Position numbers and translations under genes: made by a program. From Lactonifactor sp. BIOML-A5 (GTDB taxonomy: Bacteria; Bacillota; Clostridia; Lachnospirales; Lachnospiraceae): a stretch of DNA of 44,098 bases. The notes beneath the pieces are model-generated. The model did not search any database and had not been told where the DNA came from. It saw only the letters and a program-made list of their open reading frames with translations. The stretch's first letter is position 1. Every line of letters starts with the position of its first letter. The DNA lies in contig NZ_WKYV01000037.1 in the NCBI RefSeq assembly GCF_009677585.1, positions 1-44,098 on the forward strand, written 5' to 3'. This document shows, one piece after another, positions 1 to 9,478 of this stretch.

Positions 1-208
1 GTTTTGGGGCGTCCGTTATGATCCGCATAGCGTCCGCTCTGAAACGCATCAGAGTCCGCTGGGCTCCGCAGAATGCATATTATCGTTGACTTTCCCGTTG
101 TGCTTTAATATTATTAAAATAACACTCTAAGTTTCTTTAGTTTATACCCAAGGGCACCCCTTTATACCTGCCCTTTCCCATATGGTGTATCGTATAGGAG
201 ATGGATTT
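1..208. other. Leader region upstream of the AraC regulator, no gene seen
   Basis: I find no convincing coding region here. The first 75 bases are GC-richer and carry short CGTCCG/GAGTCCGC-like repeats, possibly the edge of a gene or repeat outside the window. The rest is AT-rich and probably holds the promoter of the AraC-type gene that starts at 209. An AGGAG ribosome binding site sits at 196-200. Confidence 0.4.
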
Positions 209-1075
209 ATGTACTTAGAAAACAGTATTACAAACTCATTGCACAGTGAAGATTCGCAGCTGCCTTTTTCAGTTTTTTTCTATCATACAAACAGTTCCTG
301 GCATTGGCATGAATTTCTAGAACTCATCTATTGTCTGAAAGGAGTCTATCAAATATGGGTCAATGATTCCTGTATCCCATGTATGCCGGGAGACTTTGTT
401 ATTATTGATGCCAGAGAACCACATGCAACAAAAGCCATGGAGCCGGATTCTGAAATCATGGTCATACAAGTAGAATCCAATACATTTTCTCTTACATTTA
501 CAGAATCAATGATATCAAGGTATCACCATTATTTTGACAGCAGCCCTTCTAATTTCCAGCGCAAGATACAAATTACAGAAAACGACGTGCTCTATCATCT
601 TTTTGGGGATTTAAAAAATGAATTTTTTCAGAAAGAAGTGGCTTTTGAGTTGAGTATGAAAGCTGATATAGAAAAAATATATGTATATTTATTGCGGAAC
701 TGCCAGATTAGACAGCCAAAAATATTTGGAACACAGCTAAAAGATTTGATACGTCTCCAGCCGGTTTTGGACTTTATAGAAATGAATTACCGTAAAACTA
801 TCAGACAAAAAGAAATGGCACAGCTGATCTTCCTCAGCGGTGCCAGTTTCTGCCGTTTGTTTAAAAGAGTAATGGGAAAAACATTCTCAGAATATATAAA
901 TGCTCTGCGCATAAGAGAAGCCAAAAGATTATTGCTGGTTACAAATGAAAAGATTATCAATATTTCTACCACTGTAGGATATGATAATGTCACTTACTTT
1001 AATAAAGTTTTCCTCCGGGAATGCGGCCTCTCCCCGGGTTCATACAGAAAGAATGCATTCTCAGCACTATCATGA
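209..1075 (+). CDS. AraC family transcriptional regulator
   Basis: This is a DNA-binding regulator of about 288 residues with the usual two-part AraC layout. The N-terminal half is a cupin-like ligand-binding domain (HWHEFLELIYCLKG, then MPGDFVIIDAREPHA). The C-terminal 100 residues carry two helix-turn-helix motifs ending in the family signature VGYDNVTYFNKVFLRECGLSPGSYR. I chose the ATG at 209 because AGGAG lies 8 nt upstream; an in-frame ATG at 182 has no such site. It is transcribed toward the convergent zinc operon. Members of this layout usually control sugar or glycoside use, but no target operon is visible here, so the ligand is unknown. The family call is firm; the function is open. 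Confidence 0.9.
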   Translation: MYLENSITNSLHSEDSQLPFSVFFYHTNSSWHWHEFLELIYCLKGVYQIWVNDSCIPCMPGDFVIIDAREPHATKAMEPDSEIMVIQVESNTFSLTFTESMISRYHHYFDSSPSNFQRKIQITENDVLYHLFGDLKNEFFQKEVAFELSMKADIEKIYVYLLRNCQIRQPKIFGTQLKDLIRLQPVLDFIEMNYRKTIRQKEMAQLIFLSGASFCRLFKRVMGKTFSEYINALRIREAKRLLLVTNEKIINISTTVGYDNVTYFNKVFLRECGLSPGSYRKNAFSALS

Positions 1076-1101
1076 ATCCGGACAGTCTATTTCCTATGCC
1101 T

Positions 1102-1131
1102 GAGGAGAGTCTGCATCTTCACTCTCTCCTC
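1102..1131. terminator. Possible terminator between convergent AraC gene and zinc operon
   Basis: GAGGAGAG at 1102-1109 can pair with CTCTCCTC at 1124-1131. The hairpin lies between two convergent genes, where a shared terminator is expected. It lacks a clear T-run on either strand, so the call is weak. Confidence 0.3.
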
Positions 1132-1956
1132 TCATTGGACTGCCTTATACTTTTTATATTTTATCCTGATTGATTTAAAGACCACAATTATGACAAAGAC
1201 CAGTACCCCTGTCAGCACAATTGTCCCACCCGGTTTTAGTTTCCCGTAATAAGACACGGTAAGCCCCGCCACCGTAAATAAAACTGCTAAAAATATAGAG
1301 AGGATGAGAGTATTACGGTAACTCTTTCCAATCTGCATCCCACAAGCAACAGGCACTACCAGCATAGATGAAACAATCAGAGTCCCTACGGTCCGAGAGG
1401 CAATAGAAACAGTCAGAGCGGTTAACAGAGTAAAAACAAAATTAACCGTTTTTACCGAAACTCCGGATATTCTGGCTGCCCTTTCATCAAACCCCACATA
1501 GAACAGTTCTTTGTAAAGAAGTAAAAAAACAAGCAATACAAGAACACTCACAAGAATCACCATCCAGAGCTCCAGATCGCTTATGGCCACAATGCTTCCG
1601 AATAAAAAGCTGTTAAAATTAGCACTATTTTTTACAAATCCGGACAACACCCCTGCCAGCCCAATTCCGGCAGACATAACAATAGCGATAGCCATCTCCG
1701 AATATCTGGGAGTTTTCTTTCGAATCCCTTCAATGCCAAGGGCTGCAAAGATGCAGAATGCGGTAGCTCCCAGTACAGGGTTGATACCCAGAAGGAGGCC
1801 AAACGCCACTCCTGCCAGCGAGGAATGCGCCAGGGCATCCCCGATCATAGACATTCGCTTTAATACAATAGTCATCCCAATACAGGGCGTTATAATTGCC
1901 AGAAGAATCCCTACGATAAAGGCCTTCTGCATAAAAGCGTATTGAAGTACACTCAT
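1132..1956 (-). CDS. znuB: Zinc/manganese ABC transporter permease (ABC-3 family)
   Basis: This is the membrane-spanning subunit of a metal importer. It has about eight hydrophobic segments and the ABC-3 family motif GDALAHSSLAGVAFG near the N-terminus, where the ATPase docks. The start is set at MSVLQYAF (1956): this ATG overlaps the stop of the upstream ATPase gene by four bases (ATGA), which indicates translational coupling. A longer reading frame to 2010 would run through the ATPase gene. It is the last gene of the zur-znuA-znuC-znuB operon. Metal choice (Zn rather than Mn) is inferred from the Zur-like regulator and operator. Confidence 0.92.
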   Translation of the reverse strand: MSVLQYAFMQKAFIVGILLAIITPCIGMTIVLKRMSMIGDALAHSSLAGVAFGLLLGINPVLGATAFCIFAALGIEGIRKKTPRYSEMAIAIVMSAGIGLAGVLSGFVKNSANFNSFLFGSIVAISDLELWMVILVSVLVLLVFLLLYKELFYVGFDERAARISGVSVKTVNFVFTLLTALTVSIASRTVGTLIVSSMLVVPVACGMQIGKSYRNTLILSIFLAVLFTVAGLTVSYYGKLKPGGTIVLTGVLVFVIIVVFKSIRIKYKKYKAVQ

Positions 1957-2618
1957 TCCTCTGCCACCCTGCCTTCCTCTATGCGGAAAATCCGGTTGAT
2001 TCCCTGGCATTCCCGCAGCGCTCCGTGTGTCACCATCAGTATCGTAAGCCTCGCCTCCCGGTTAAAACTGCACAGGATCTCATAGAACTCTTCTATAGAC
2101 TTGGAGTCCATGCCGGTAGTAGGTTCATCCAGTATGAGCAGAGAAGGCTCTCCCACCAATGCCCTAGCCAGCATAACCCTCTGCTGCTGGCCTCCTGAAA
2201 GCTCTCCAATTCTGCACTTCCTATATTCCTCCATCCCCATCCTGCCCAGCATCTCTGCCACCTTTTTCCTGTGAACGGCTTTGGGGAAATGAAACCTTCC
2301 AATTTGCGCATAAAGCCCGGTCAGCACAATTTCCTCCACAGTTGCAGGAAATCCCTGATTCAGGGCAATGCTGTTCTGGGGGATATATCCAATCTGGCAG
2401 TTTTTAAATACTTTTCCAGGGTCTGTCCCAAATATCCGCACCTCTCCCACTGACGGGGTAAGTTCTCCCAGAACCAATTTTAACAGAGTACTTTTACCCG
2501 CACCGTTTTCCCCTACCAGAACAGCAAAGTCTCCTTCTTCTATCCTCAGGTTTCCCCTGCAGATAACCGGGGCTCCTTCATAGGAGAATTCCGCGTCCTT
2601 CATCGTTATAACACTCAT
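1953..2618 (-). CDS. znuC: Zinc ABC transporter ATP-binding protein
   Basis: This 221-residue ABC ATPase energises the adjacent permease. It has Walker A GENGAGKST near residue 37, Q-loop GYIPQNS, ABC signature LSGGQQQR and Walker B LLILDEPTTGMD, followed by the switch histidine in VTHG. The size is typical for ZnuC/AdcC/MntB-type ATPases. It lies 22 bp downstream of the binding-protein gene and its stop overlaps the permease start. No key residue is missing. Confidence 0.93.
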   Translation of the reverse strand: MSVITMKDAEFSYEGAPVICRGNLRIEEGDFAVLVGENGAGKSTLLKLVLGELTPSVGEVRIFGTDPGKVFKNCQIGYIPQNSIALNQGFPATVEEIVLTGLYAQIGRFHFPKAVHRKKVAEMLGRMGMEEYRKCRIGELSGGQQQRVMLARALVGEPSLLILDEPTTGMDSKSIEEFYEILCSFNREARLTILMVTHGALRECQGINRIFRIEEGRVAEE

Positions 2619-2640
2619 ACTGTCTCTCGCTCTCCTTTTA

Positions 2641-3552
2641 TCACTGTAAAGCTTTCACCAAAGCCTGAAGATTCTCTCTCATAACAGAAAAATAATCTTT
2701 TCCTTCCTCTATCTCTTCCTCCGTCAGTCCCTCCAAAGGATTCAGCACCGCTGTGTCAGCTCCTGTTTCTTTTGCAATGGTATTCGCCACCTTAGGACTG
2801 GTCAGCTCCTCAAAAAAAATGGTTTTCACCTTATTTTCCCTGGCAAACTCTATAATTTCTTCCATCCTGGCAGGATCCGGCTCCGAGTCCGGGGAAAGCC
2901 CCTCTATACCTATCTGATTCAGTCCATAAGCCTGGCACAGGTACCCGAATGCCTCGTGTGCCACAATAATGTCTTTCCCCGGCAGAGGTTCCAGCTGTTC
3001 TTCAAACTCTTGATCCAGTTGAGCAAACTCTGCTTTATATTTGCTGCAGTTTTCCTGAAAATACTCCTGCTTATCCGGCGCCGCTTTTTCCAGTGCCTCC
3101 CCTATTGTCTCCATCTGCTTTTCGGCATTCCGGGGATCCAGCCACACATGGGGATCATAGACTCCCTCTTCCCCCTGATGCCCATGGCTTCCCAGCAGTT
3201 CTATGTCCTCTGCAGCTTCTACTACAATTAGCTCCTTATTTTCTAATGTGTTAAGCACATCTTTCACCCAGTGTTCCATCTTAGCACCATTGTAAATAAA
3301 TACATCAGCCTCCTCCAGTGCAGCAATATCCTGAGCTTCCGGCTCCCAGTCATGGGGTTCTGTTCCCGCGGGAACCATAGTCGTAACCTCAACCTCATCC
3401 CCTCCGGCCTTCTGGGCAAAATCACCCATGGTGTAGAAGCTTGCCATAACCTTTAATTTTCCATCCTTTTCTTCCCCAGCCTCTGGTTTGCATGCCGATA
3501 ACACACATACAGCTATGAGGCCTGTCAAAACCAATCCTGTTACTCTTTTCAT
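2641..3552 (-). CDS. znuA: Zinc ABC transporter substrate-binding lipoprotein
   Basis: This is a 303-residue extracellular metal-binding lipoprotein of the cluster A-I type. A signal peptide ends in the lipobox LSAC, so the mature protein is anchored at the new N-terminal Cys. Metal ligands expected in the family are present: the His in PAGTEPHDWEP, the His in DPHVWLDP, the His in VAHEAFGYL, and an acidic residue in the C-terminal lobe. The His-rich loop typical of zinc-specific members is short (GSHGHQGEEG). The ATG follows the stop of the upstream regulator directly, with GGAGA as ribosome binding site inside that gene's end. Confidence 0.93.
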   Translation of the reverse strand: MKRVTGLVLTGLIAVCVLSACKPEAGEEKDGKLKVMASFYTMGDFAQKAGGDEVEVTTMVPAGTEPHDWEPEAQDIAALEEADVFIYNGAKMEHWVKDVLNTLENKELIVVEAAEDIELLGSHGHQGEEGVYDPHVWLDPRNAEKQMETIGEALEKAAPDKQEYFQENCSKYKAEFAQLDQEFEEQLEPLPGKDIIVAHEAFGYLCQAYGLNQIGIEGLSPDSEPDPARMEEIIEFARENKVKTIFFEELTSPKVANTIAKETGADTAVLNPLEGLTEEEIEEGKDYFSVMRENLQALVKALQ

Positions 3553-4002
3553 TTATCTGTCTCCTGTCCTATTGTCCCTCTGTCTGCACGCTCTGCAGTA
3601 TCCGTAGAGCTCAATGCGGTGACCGGTAATATCAAATCCATCCTCCGCCACCTGAATTCCTCCGCTCTCAAAAGGGCATTTGCTGATAGGCACTCTTTTA
3701 TGGCATACCAGACAGACTGCATAATGCTCGTGAATATTTCGCTCCAGCTCATAGCGGGCCATATCCTCCCCAGGAAGAAAACTTTTCTTCACCAAATGAT
3801 GTTCTTCGAAGGCATTCAGAACTCGATATACAGTAGACAATGCATATTGGCATTCTTTGGGTTTTTCCAGCAGCAGTATCTTATAAATCTCCTGGGCAGT
3901 TACGGGAACCGCCGATTTTTCCAAAATCCCGTATACCTCTTCTCTCTGCTTGGTGCGCTTAAACCCCCGTCCCCATATGTTCTCTGTCTGTTTTTCTTTC
4001 AT
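3553..4002 (-). CDS. zur: Fur family metal-responsive repressor, probably Zur
   Basis: This 149-residue Fur-family repressor has an N-terminal winged helix (RTKQREEVYGIL...STVYRVLNAFEE) and a dimerisation domain with structural zinc cysteines CLVC and CRAC. The EHYAVCLVCHKR and GHRIELYGYCRAC parts match Zur/Fur layout. The start at 4002 has AAGGAG upstream; a longer frame to 4038 would cross the operator. It is the first gene of the operon with znuA, znuC and znuB. A Zur-like inverted repeat overlaps its transcription start, so it probably represses its own operon when zinc is plentiful. Zur rather than Fur or PerR is inferred from context. Confidence 0.88.
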   Translation of the reverse strand: MKEKQTENIWGRGFKRTKQREEVYGILEKSAVPVTAQEIYKILLLEKPKECQYALSTVYRVLNAFEEHHLVKKSFLPGEDMARYELERNIHEHYAVCLVCHKRVPISKCPFESGGIQVAEDGFDITGHRIELYGYCRACRQRDNRTGDR

Positions 4003-4015
4003 CCCATCACTCCTT

Positions 4016-4071
4016 ATGCAAATGCTAATCATTCGCATGTATTATGATACCATGCACGCAAGATTTGTCAA
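4016..4071 (-). promoter_or_regulatory. Promoter and Zur-like operator of the zinc operon
   Basis: On the minus strand there is a -35 TTGACA (4066-4071), a 16-bp spacer and a -10 TATCAT (4044-4049). Immediately downstream lies a 9-5-9 inverted repeat (4016-4038): ATGCAAATG, CTAAT, CATTCGCAT, with one mismatch. Its AATG..CATT core resembles known Fur/Zur boxes. Its position at the start site and before the ribosome binding site suits direct repression. Confidence 0.75.
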
Positions 4072-4087
4072 GGGGCTTTGCAATATT

Positions 4088-4124
4088 AAAAAAGAGCCTG
4101 GTTGTTCTTAAACCGGCTCTTTTT
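4088..4124 (-). terminator. Terminator of the TPR lipoprotein gene
   Basis: AAAAAGAGCC (from 4088) pairs with GGCTCTTTTT (to 4124) and has an additional inner pairing. On the minus strand the hairpin is followed by a T-run, seven bases after the stop of the TPR gene. It closes the long operon that runs from rpmE to the TPR gene. Confidence 0.85.
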
Positions 4125-4130
4125 CTATAT

Positions 4131-5168
4131 TTATCTGGTCTGCAGAAATGTACTTTCTTTGATCGCATCCTGATCTGAAGGATATTTTTCCAAATATGCA
4201 GCAATTTTTTCCTTTGCAGTCCCATACTCCTGCTTTTTCTCGTACACCACCACTTCATTGTACAGCAGACTTTGATTTTCCTGAGGATCGTTGAGTTCCA
4301 GACCCTTCTGGATATTCTCCAGGGCACTGTCGTATTCTCCGTCCGCAATATCGCAGTATGCCATGCCATTATATGCCTTGGCGGATTCCCCTTTATCCGC
4401 CAGATACTGCTGATACATTTGTCTGCCGCTGGAGGTATCCCCCATGGCCACATACACCTTGCCCAGCAGAAGTGCGGCATCCGGATTCCCGTTATTCATG
4501 GAATGAATCAGTTCTTTTTTGGCATTCTCAAAATCTTCCAGATAATAGTAAACTCTTCCTCTGTCATATTCATCCTGTTCGTCCCTGGCTTCAATTTTCA
4601 GAGCTTCCTCCAGATATTCTTCCCCGTCCGCTTTCATATCCTTTTCCCGATATGCACGGTAAACGTTAAGAAAATCCTCGTAATCCTCTGATTTATCTAC
4701 TGCTTTCTGAAAATCCGACTTGGCATTATCATAGTCATCCTGTGCCAGATAAATCTGGCCCCGCAGAAAGTAAGCATCCTTATCTGTCTCCATGTCCAGT
4801 ATATCGTTGCAGGTATTCAGCGCGTTATCCAGAATCCCGGCCTGGTATTCGGCTGTGGCCAGATAATACCTGATATCCTTCTGCATCCCTTCTTTTTTGC
4901 CATCCAGACTCTTCAGAGCACTCTGGAACGCCGTAATTGCTTCCTCATAGTTTCCCTGCTTGAGATAAGCGATCCCTTCTCCCCGATAGGACTCTGCCAC
5001 CTTTTTGTCATCTGCCACAGACAATTCAAAGCTCCCAATGGCATCCTCATAGCTTTCCTGCTCCAGCGCCTGTACGCCTTCTTCGTAGTGGCTGAGCTTA
5101 TCGCTTCCACAGCCTGCCGTCAGGCACAGAACACAGCTCATAATAAGTATCCCCTTATATTTTATCAT
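4131..5168 (-). CDS. Tetratricopeptide-repeat lipoprotein
   Basis: This 345-residue protein has a lipoprotein signal peptide with lipobox LTAGC, so it should sit on the outer face of the membrane. The mature part is almost entirely TPR helices, about eight repeats with the usual W/Y-G-A-F-P spacing (for example ESYRGEGIAYLKQGNYEEA and ANYLKQ-like units). TPR arrays bind partner proteins; no enzyme domain is visible. It lies 15 bp downstream of glmM in the same operon, hinting at a cell-envelope role, but this is inference. The partner is unknown. Confidence 0.88.
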   Translation of the reverse strand: MIKYKGILIMSCVLCLTAGCGSDKLSHYEEGVQALEQESYEDAIGSFELSVADDKKVAESYRGEGIAYLKQGNYEEAITAFQSALKSLDGKKEGMQKDIRYYLATAEYQAGILDNALNTCNDILDMETDKDAYFLRGQIYLAQDDYDNAKSDFQKAVDKSEDYEDFLNVYRAYREKDMKADGEEYLEEALKIEARDEQDEYDRGRVYYYLEDFENAKKELIHSMNNGNPDAALLLGKVYVAMGDTSSGRQMYQQYLADKGESAKAYNGMAYCDIADGEYDSALENIQKGLELNDPQENQSLLYNEVVVYEKKQEYGTAKEKIAAYLEKYPSDQDAIKESTFLQTR

Positions 5169-5183
5169 TCTGCGTTCCTCTTA

Positions 5184-6530
5184 TTATTCAGCGATCAACT
5201 GTTCTCTTTCCATTACCTGAATGACTCTGTTAACCTGTTCCCTGCAGATGTCATCCGTGGCGGCCTCTACCATAACACGGACCACCGGCTCTGTTCCGCT
5301 CTCCCTTACCAGGATACGGCCTTCATCGCCCAAATCTTTTCCCACCTGTTCTACAATCTCAACTACCTTCGCATTCTCTCTGGCTTCCTGCTTATTAAAG
5401 ACTCTTACATTCTTTAACAGCTGAGGATAGATTTTAACTTCACTGGCCAGAGTGCTGAGCGGCAGTTTCTTCTCCAGCACAGCTTCCATAATCTTCAGAG
5501 AGGTAAGGATTCCGTCACCCGTAGTGGCATGGTGTGCAAATATAATGTGTCCTGACTGTTCGCCTCCCAGCATATGACCGTTATCCATCATATTCTCGCA
5601 GACATACTTATCTCCTACAGCTGTCTTTTCATAAGAAATCCCTTCTCTGTCACAAGCCTTATATAAGCCCAGATTGGACATAACAGTAGTAACAATAGTA
5701 TTGTTGTTCAGTTTTCCCTGCTCCTTCAGATATTTGCCGCAGACATAAAGGATAATATCGCCGTCTACAATATTTCCCTGATCGTCAATTGCAATACACC
5801 TGTCGGCGTCTCCGTCATAGGCAAAACCAACATCCAGCTGTTTTTCCTTTACAAACTCCTGAAGAATTTCAATATGGGTAGAGCCGCAGTTGGTATTTAT
5901 ATTGGTGCCGTCCGGCTCATTGTTGATCACATAGGTCTTAGCTCCCAGTGCATCAAATACACTTTTTGCGATAGCGGATGCACTCCCGTTGGCACAGTCA
6001 AGACCCACTCTCATATTCTTGAATGCTCTTGTAGGAATGGAGATAAGGTATCCGATATAGCGGTTTCTGCCCGCTGAGAAATCTACGGTGCGACCGATAT
6101 TCTCCTTCAGCGCAAAAGGTATCTCCGGGATCTTTCCATCAATATATGCCTCTATCTGCTCCTCCACGGAGGCTTCCATCTTCTGTCCCTGTCCGTTAAT
6201 AATTTTGATCCCATTGTCATAGAAGGGATTATGGCTGGCAGAGATCATAATTCCACAGTCAAAGTTCTCAGTGCGCACCACATAGGATACACTGGGGGTT
6301 GTTGTCACATGCAGGAGATATACATCCGCCCCGGACGCTGTCAGTCCGGCAACCAGTGAGTACTCAAACATATAACTGCTTCTTCTGGTATCCTTTCCAA
6401 TCACGATCTGTGCCTTGTGGTTCTGGCCAAAATACCAACCCAGAAATCTGCCTACCTTATACGCGTGCTCTACCGTAAGATTAACATTTGCTTCTCCTCT
6501 GAATCCGTCTGTTCCAAAATATTTGCCCAT
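5184..6530 (-). CDS. glmM: Phosphoglucosamine mutase
   Basis: GlmM interconverts glucosamine-6-phosphate and glucosamine-1-phosphate on the way to UDP-GlcNAc, hence to peptidoglycan. The 448-residue length is typical. Visible motifs are the N-terminal GTDGFRG, the phosphoserine loop ISASHNPFYDNGIK, the metal-binding DGDADR and the sugar-binding GEQSGHI, with the phosphate-binding RESGTEPVVRVM at the C-terminus. The start MGKYFGTDG at 6530 has GAGGAG upstream; the longer frame to 6545 lacks it. A nucleotidyltransferase gene lies just upstream, consistent with sugar-nucleotide metabolism. Confidence 0.96.
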   Translation of the reverse strand: MGKYFGTDGFRGEANVNLTVEHAYKVGRFLGWYFGQNHKAQIVIGKDTRRSSYMFEYSLVAGLTASGADVYLLHVTTTPSVSYVVRTENFDCGIMISASHNPFYDNGIKIINGQGQKMEASVEEQIEAYIDGKIPEIPFALKENIGRTVDFSAGRNRYIGYLISIPTRAFKNMRVGLDCANGSASAIAKSVFDALGAKTYVINNEPDGTNINTNCGSTHIEILQEFVKEKQLDVGFAYDGDADRCIAIDDQGNIVDGDIILYVCGKYLKEQGKLNNNTIVTTVMSNLGLYKACDREGISYEKTAVGDKYVCENMMDNGHMLGGEQSGHIIFAHHATTGDGILTSLKIMEAVLEKKLPLSTLASEVKIYPQLLKNVRVFNKQEARENAKVVEIVEQVGKDLGDEGRILVRESGTEPVVRVMVEAATDDICREQVNRVIQVMEREQLIAE

Positions 6531-6578
6531 ACTTCTACTCCTCACTTATTCAATCAATACATCTTCTGTGTGCGGTTT

Positions 6579-7505
6579 CTAGTTATCAAAAAGCTTTTCC
6601 TTATAGATCCCTTTGCGGATTAACTCTGCAAAGGCATCCACAACTGTCTGCTTATCCTCTTTGTAGGTCACCCCAAACCAGGTGTCTCTGGTCTCCAGGA
6701 GAGTCACTTCTGCTCTCTTCTCTCTGATAAGTCCGTCCACAATGGTTGGAAGAAGATATTCCTTCTTACTATCTTCCGGGGTAAGTTCTGAAAGAAACTC
6801 CACAAACCCCGCTTCCAGAACTTCGAGGAATTCCGGGGTAAGCCCCCACATGTTCATAGACACATAACTTTCCGCATCCAGAGGAAGGATACTGCCGTCC
6901 TCCTGCAGCACTCCTGCCCCGCCTTCTGTCTTTACGATATTGTGAGTCTCCGTTACCTTGACCAGATGACTGTCTTTGTCTACCTGACATACACCTCTTG
7001 TCACCGAACCGTTATCACTCAGGGTATTTCCCAGAATAAAACCAGCCATGCAGATGGAAAGAGTCTCTTCCTGTCTTGGCTGTTCCTTTACCAGGTAATC
7101 ATGCACTTTGACAAACGCTTCTTTTCCATAGTAATCATCTGCATTAATTACTGCAAAAGGCTCTTTTATCAGTTCTTTGGCACTGAGCACTGCCTGCCCG
7201 GTTCCCCAGGGCTTTGTGCGGTCCTCCGGCTTTTTAAAGCCTTCCGGAAGCTGGTCTAGTTCCTGGTATGCGTACTCTACCTCAACAATTTTTTCGATTC
7301 GCCGGCCGATAATCTCTTTAAAGTCCTTCTCCAGATCTTTCCTGATAATAAATACCACTTTATTAAATCCCGCTTCTAATGCGTCATAGATGGAGTAGTC
7401 CATGATTATTTCACCATTCGGTCCCACAGGTGCCAGCTGTTTAACGCCGCCGCCAAATCTGCTTCCGATTCCTGCCGCCATGATAACTAAAGCTGTTTTT
7501 TTCAT
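6579..7505 (-). CDS. Sugar-phosphate nucleotidyltransferase family protein
   Basis: This 308-residue protein has the nucleotidyltransferase signature near the N-terminus (MAAGIGSRFGGGVKQLAPVG) and the metal-binding NADD motif (VINADDYYG), both typical of enzymes that couple an NTP to a sugar-1-phosphate. The WGTGQAVLSA segment is also family-typical. It resembles UTP-glucose-1-phosphate uridylyltransferase-like proteins common in Clostridia, but the substrate cannot be read from sequence. It lies between prfA and glmM on the same strand with short gaps, so it is probably cotranscribed with them. Confidence 0.88.
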   Translation of the reverse strand: MKKTALVIMAAGIGSRFGGGVKQLAPVGPNGEIIMDYSIYDALEAGFNKVVFIIRKDLEKDFKEIIGRRIEKIVEVEYAYQELDQLPEGFKKPEDRTKPWGTGQAVLSAKELIKEPFAVINADDYYGKEAFVKVHDYLVKEQPRQEETLSICMAGFILGNTLSDNGSVTRGVCQVDKDSHLVKVTETHNIVKTEGGAGVLQEDGSILPLDAESYVSMNMWGLTPEFLEVLEAGFVEFLSELTPEDSKKEYLLPTIVDGLIREKRAEVTLLETRDTWFGVTYKEDKQTVVDAFAELIRKGIYKEKLFDN

Positions 7506-7536
7506 CTGTTCCTCCTGTACCCTATCAAAGTATTTC

Positions 7537-8613
7537 TTAGTAATCTTCCTGAAGATTGCTAAGCTTAGCCGCCTGGTCTGCTGCGATCAGGCTGTCTATA
7601 ATTTCTTCCAAATCTCCGTTCATTATACTATCCAAACGGTGCAGCGTCAATTTAATCCTGTGATCTGTTACACGGCCCTGAGGGAAATTATAAGTTCGTA
7701 TCTTTTCGGACCGGTCTCCTGTTCCAACCTGGCTTCTTCTCGCTTCCGCCTCCGCATCGTGCTGTTTCTCCAATTCCATCTCATACAGGCGGGAACGGAG
7801 TACCTTTAATGCCTTATCTTTATTTTTCAGCTGAGACTTTTCATCCTGACAGGAAATAACAATTCCTGTAGGAATATGGGTCAGACGGACTGCTGAGTCC
7901 GTGGTATTTACACACTGGCCTCCGTTTCCGGATGCCCGGAACACGTCGAATTTACAATCATTCATATCCAGATGGAAATCTATTTCCTCGGCCTCAGGCA
8001 TAATGGCTACGGTAATCGTAGATGTGTGAATCCGTCCCCCGGACTCTGTTTCCGGCACCCTCTGAACCCGGTGCACACCGCTTTCGTATTTTAATTTGGA
8101 GTATGCACCGTTGCCGTTGATCATAAAGGTAACTTCTTTAAATCCCCCGATCCCGTTCTCGTTCAGACTCATCATCTCTGTTTTCCAGCGGTTAGCCTCT
8201 GCGTACTTTACATACATCCGGTAAATTTCAGCAGCAAAGAGGGCTGCCTCATCTCCCCCGGCCCCCGCCCGGATTTCCACAATAACGTTTTTGCTGTCAT
8301 TGGGGTCTTTGGGCAGCAGAAGTATCTTCAGTTCATGCTCCAGCTCCTCAATTCTCTTTTTGGCAAGGGATAGTTCCTCCTTCAGCATCTCTCTCATTTC
8401 AGCGTCCGACTCATCCTCCAGCATAGAAATACTGTCCTCTACAGTCTGCCTGCTCTCCTTGTACTCCTTATAGGCATCCACAATAGGCTGCAGATCGCTC
8501 TGCTCCTTCATCAGCTTCTGGAAACGGCTCTGATCATTGGCCACTGTAGGCTCATTTAATTCCCCCAGAATTTCCTCAAAGCGAATTAAAATATCTTCTA
8601 ATTTATCAAACAC
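7537..8613 (-). CDS. prfA: Peptide chain release factor 1
   Basis: RF1 reads UAA and UAG stop codons and triggers peptide release. The 358-residue length is normal. The catalytic GGQ loop is present in [20 protein letters not shown], and the RF1-type anticodon-mimic region precedes it. The upstream gene encodes PrmC, which methylates the Gln of this GGQ, a common pairing. The gene is cotranscribed with DUF1385 and prmC. Confidence 0.97.
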   Translation of the reverse strand: MFDKLEDILIRFEEILGELNEPTVANDQSRFQKLMKEQSDLQPIVDAYKEYKESRQTVEDSISMLEDESDAEMREMLKEELSLAKKRIEELEHELKILLLPKDPNDSKNVIVEIRAGAGGDEAALFAAEIYRMYVKYAEANRWKTEMMSLNENGIGGFKEVTFMINGNGAYSKLKYESGVHRVQRVPETESGGRIHTSTITVAIMPEAEEIDFHLDMNDCKFDVFRASGNGGQCVNTTDSAVRLTHIPTGIVISCQDEKSQLKNKDKALKVLRSRLYEMELEKQHDAEAEARRSQVGTGDRSEKIRTYNFPQGRVTDHRIKLTLHRLDSIMNGDLEEIIDSLIAADQAAKLSNLQEDY

Positions 8614-8626
8614 AGGTTTTCCTCCT

Positions 8627-9478
8627 CTAACTCTTCCACTGGCCTACCGCAACCCGGTCAAGTCCGGCCAGATCTTGTATAATCTGAATCTCCTGAAACC
8701 CTTCCTCTTTGAGGAGAGCTTCCAGTCCCTTTCCCTGATCATATCCAATCTCAAAGCAAAGCCAACCTCCCCCGCGCAAATATGCCGGAGCACTGCGGAT
8801 AATCTTTCGATAGAAATCATACCCGTCTTCTCCTCCATCCAGAGCCATTTGGGGCTCATGGTCACGCACCTCTTCCATTAGCCCTTCTAGCACGCCGGAA
8901 GGTATATAGGGAGGATTAGAAACAATCATATCAAAGGTTCCCTCAATCATTTCAAACAAATCACTTTGTACCAGTTCAGCCTCGATTCCCAGTCTCTCCC
9001 GGTTTTTTTCCGCCACTTCCAGAGCTAGGGCAGAAAGATCCGCGCCAACCCCCCGGACAGGGTTTCCTTTCACCAAACGCAGCTCATGGAGAATACTCAG
9101 GAGAATACATCCGCTGCCAGTGCAGAGATCCAGGATACGCGCAGCCTTACTCCCACGTTTCAAAACCTCTTCTACCAAACATTCTGTATCCTGGCGGGGA
9201 ATCAGTACATTCTTATTCACATAAAACGGCAGACCCATAAACCAGGCCTCTCCTGTGAGCTGCTGCAGGGGAATATGCCCTTTTCTCTTCTCAACCAGCA
9301 GTCGGTATTCTTCCGCCGTTTCCTCCGTTACCATCTTCTCAGGGTGTACATAGTAGGAGCTTCTGTCTATGTTACATACGTGTTCCATAAGCAGCCATGC
9401 ATCGTGAGCCCCGTTTTCTATTCCTCCCTCAGTTAATCCTTTCCTCCCGTAAGCCAAAAGCTCTTTCAGCGTAGTCAT
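8627..9478 (-). CDS. prmC: Release factor glutamine N5-methyltransferase
   Basis: PrmC methylates the GGQ glutamine of release factors, using SAM. The 283-residue protein has an N-terminal helical domain, the SAM-binding [11 protein letters not shown] motif and the catalytic NPPY in [11 protein letters not shown]. It precedes prfA by 13 bp and its start overlaps the upstream DUF1385 stop by four bases (ATGA), indicating tight coupling. Nothing is missing. Confidence 0.95.
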   Translation of the reverse strand: MTTLKELLAYGRKGLTEGGIENGAHDAWLLMEHVCNIDRSSYYVHPEKMVTEETAEEYRLLVEKRKGHIPLQQLTGEAWFMGLPFYVNKNVLIPRQDTECLVEEVLKRGSKAARILDLCTGSGCILLSILHELRLVKGNPVRGVGADLSALALEVAEKNRERLGIEAELVQSDLFEMIEGTFDMIVSNPPYIPSGVLEGLMEEVRDHEPQMALDGGEDGYDFYRKIIRSAPAYLRGGGWLCFEIGYDQGKGLEALLKEEGFQEIQIIQDLAGLDRVAVGQWKS

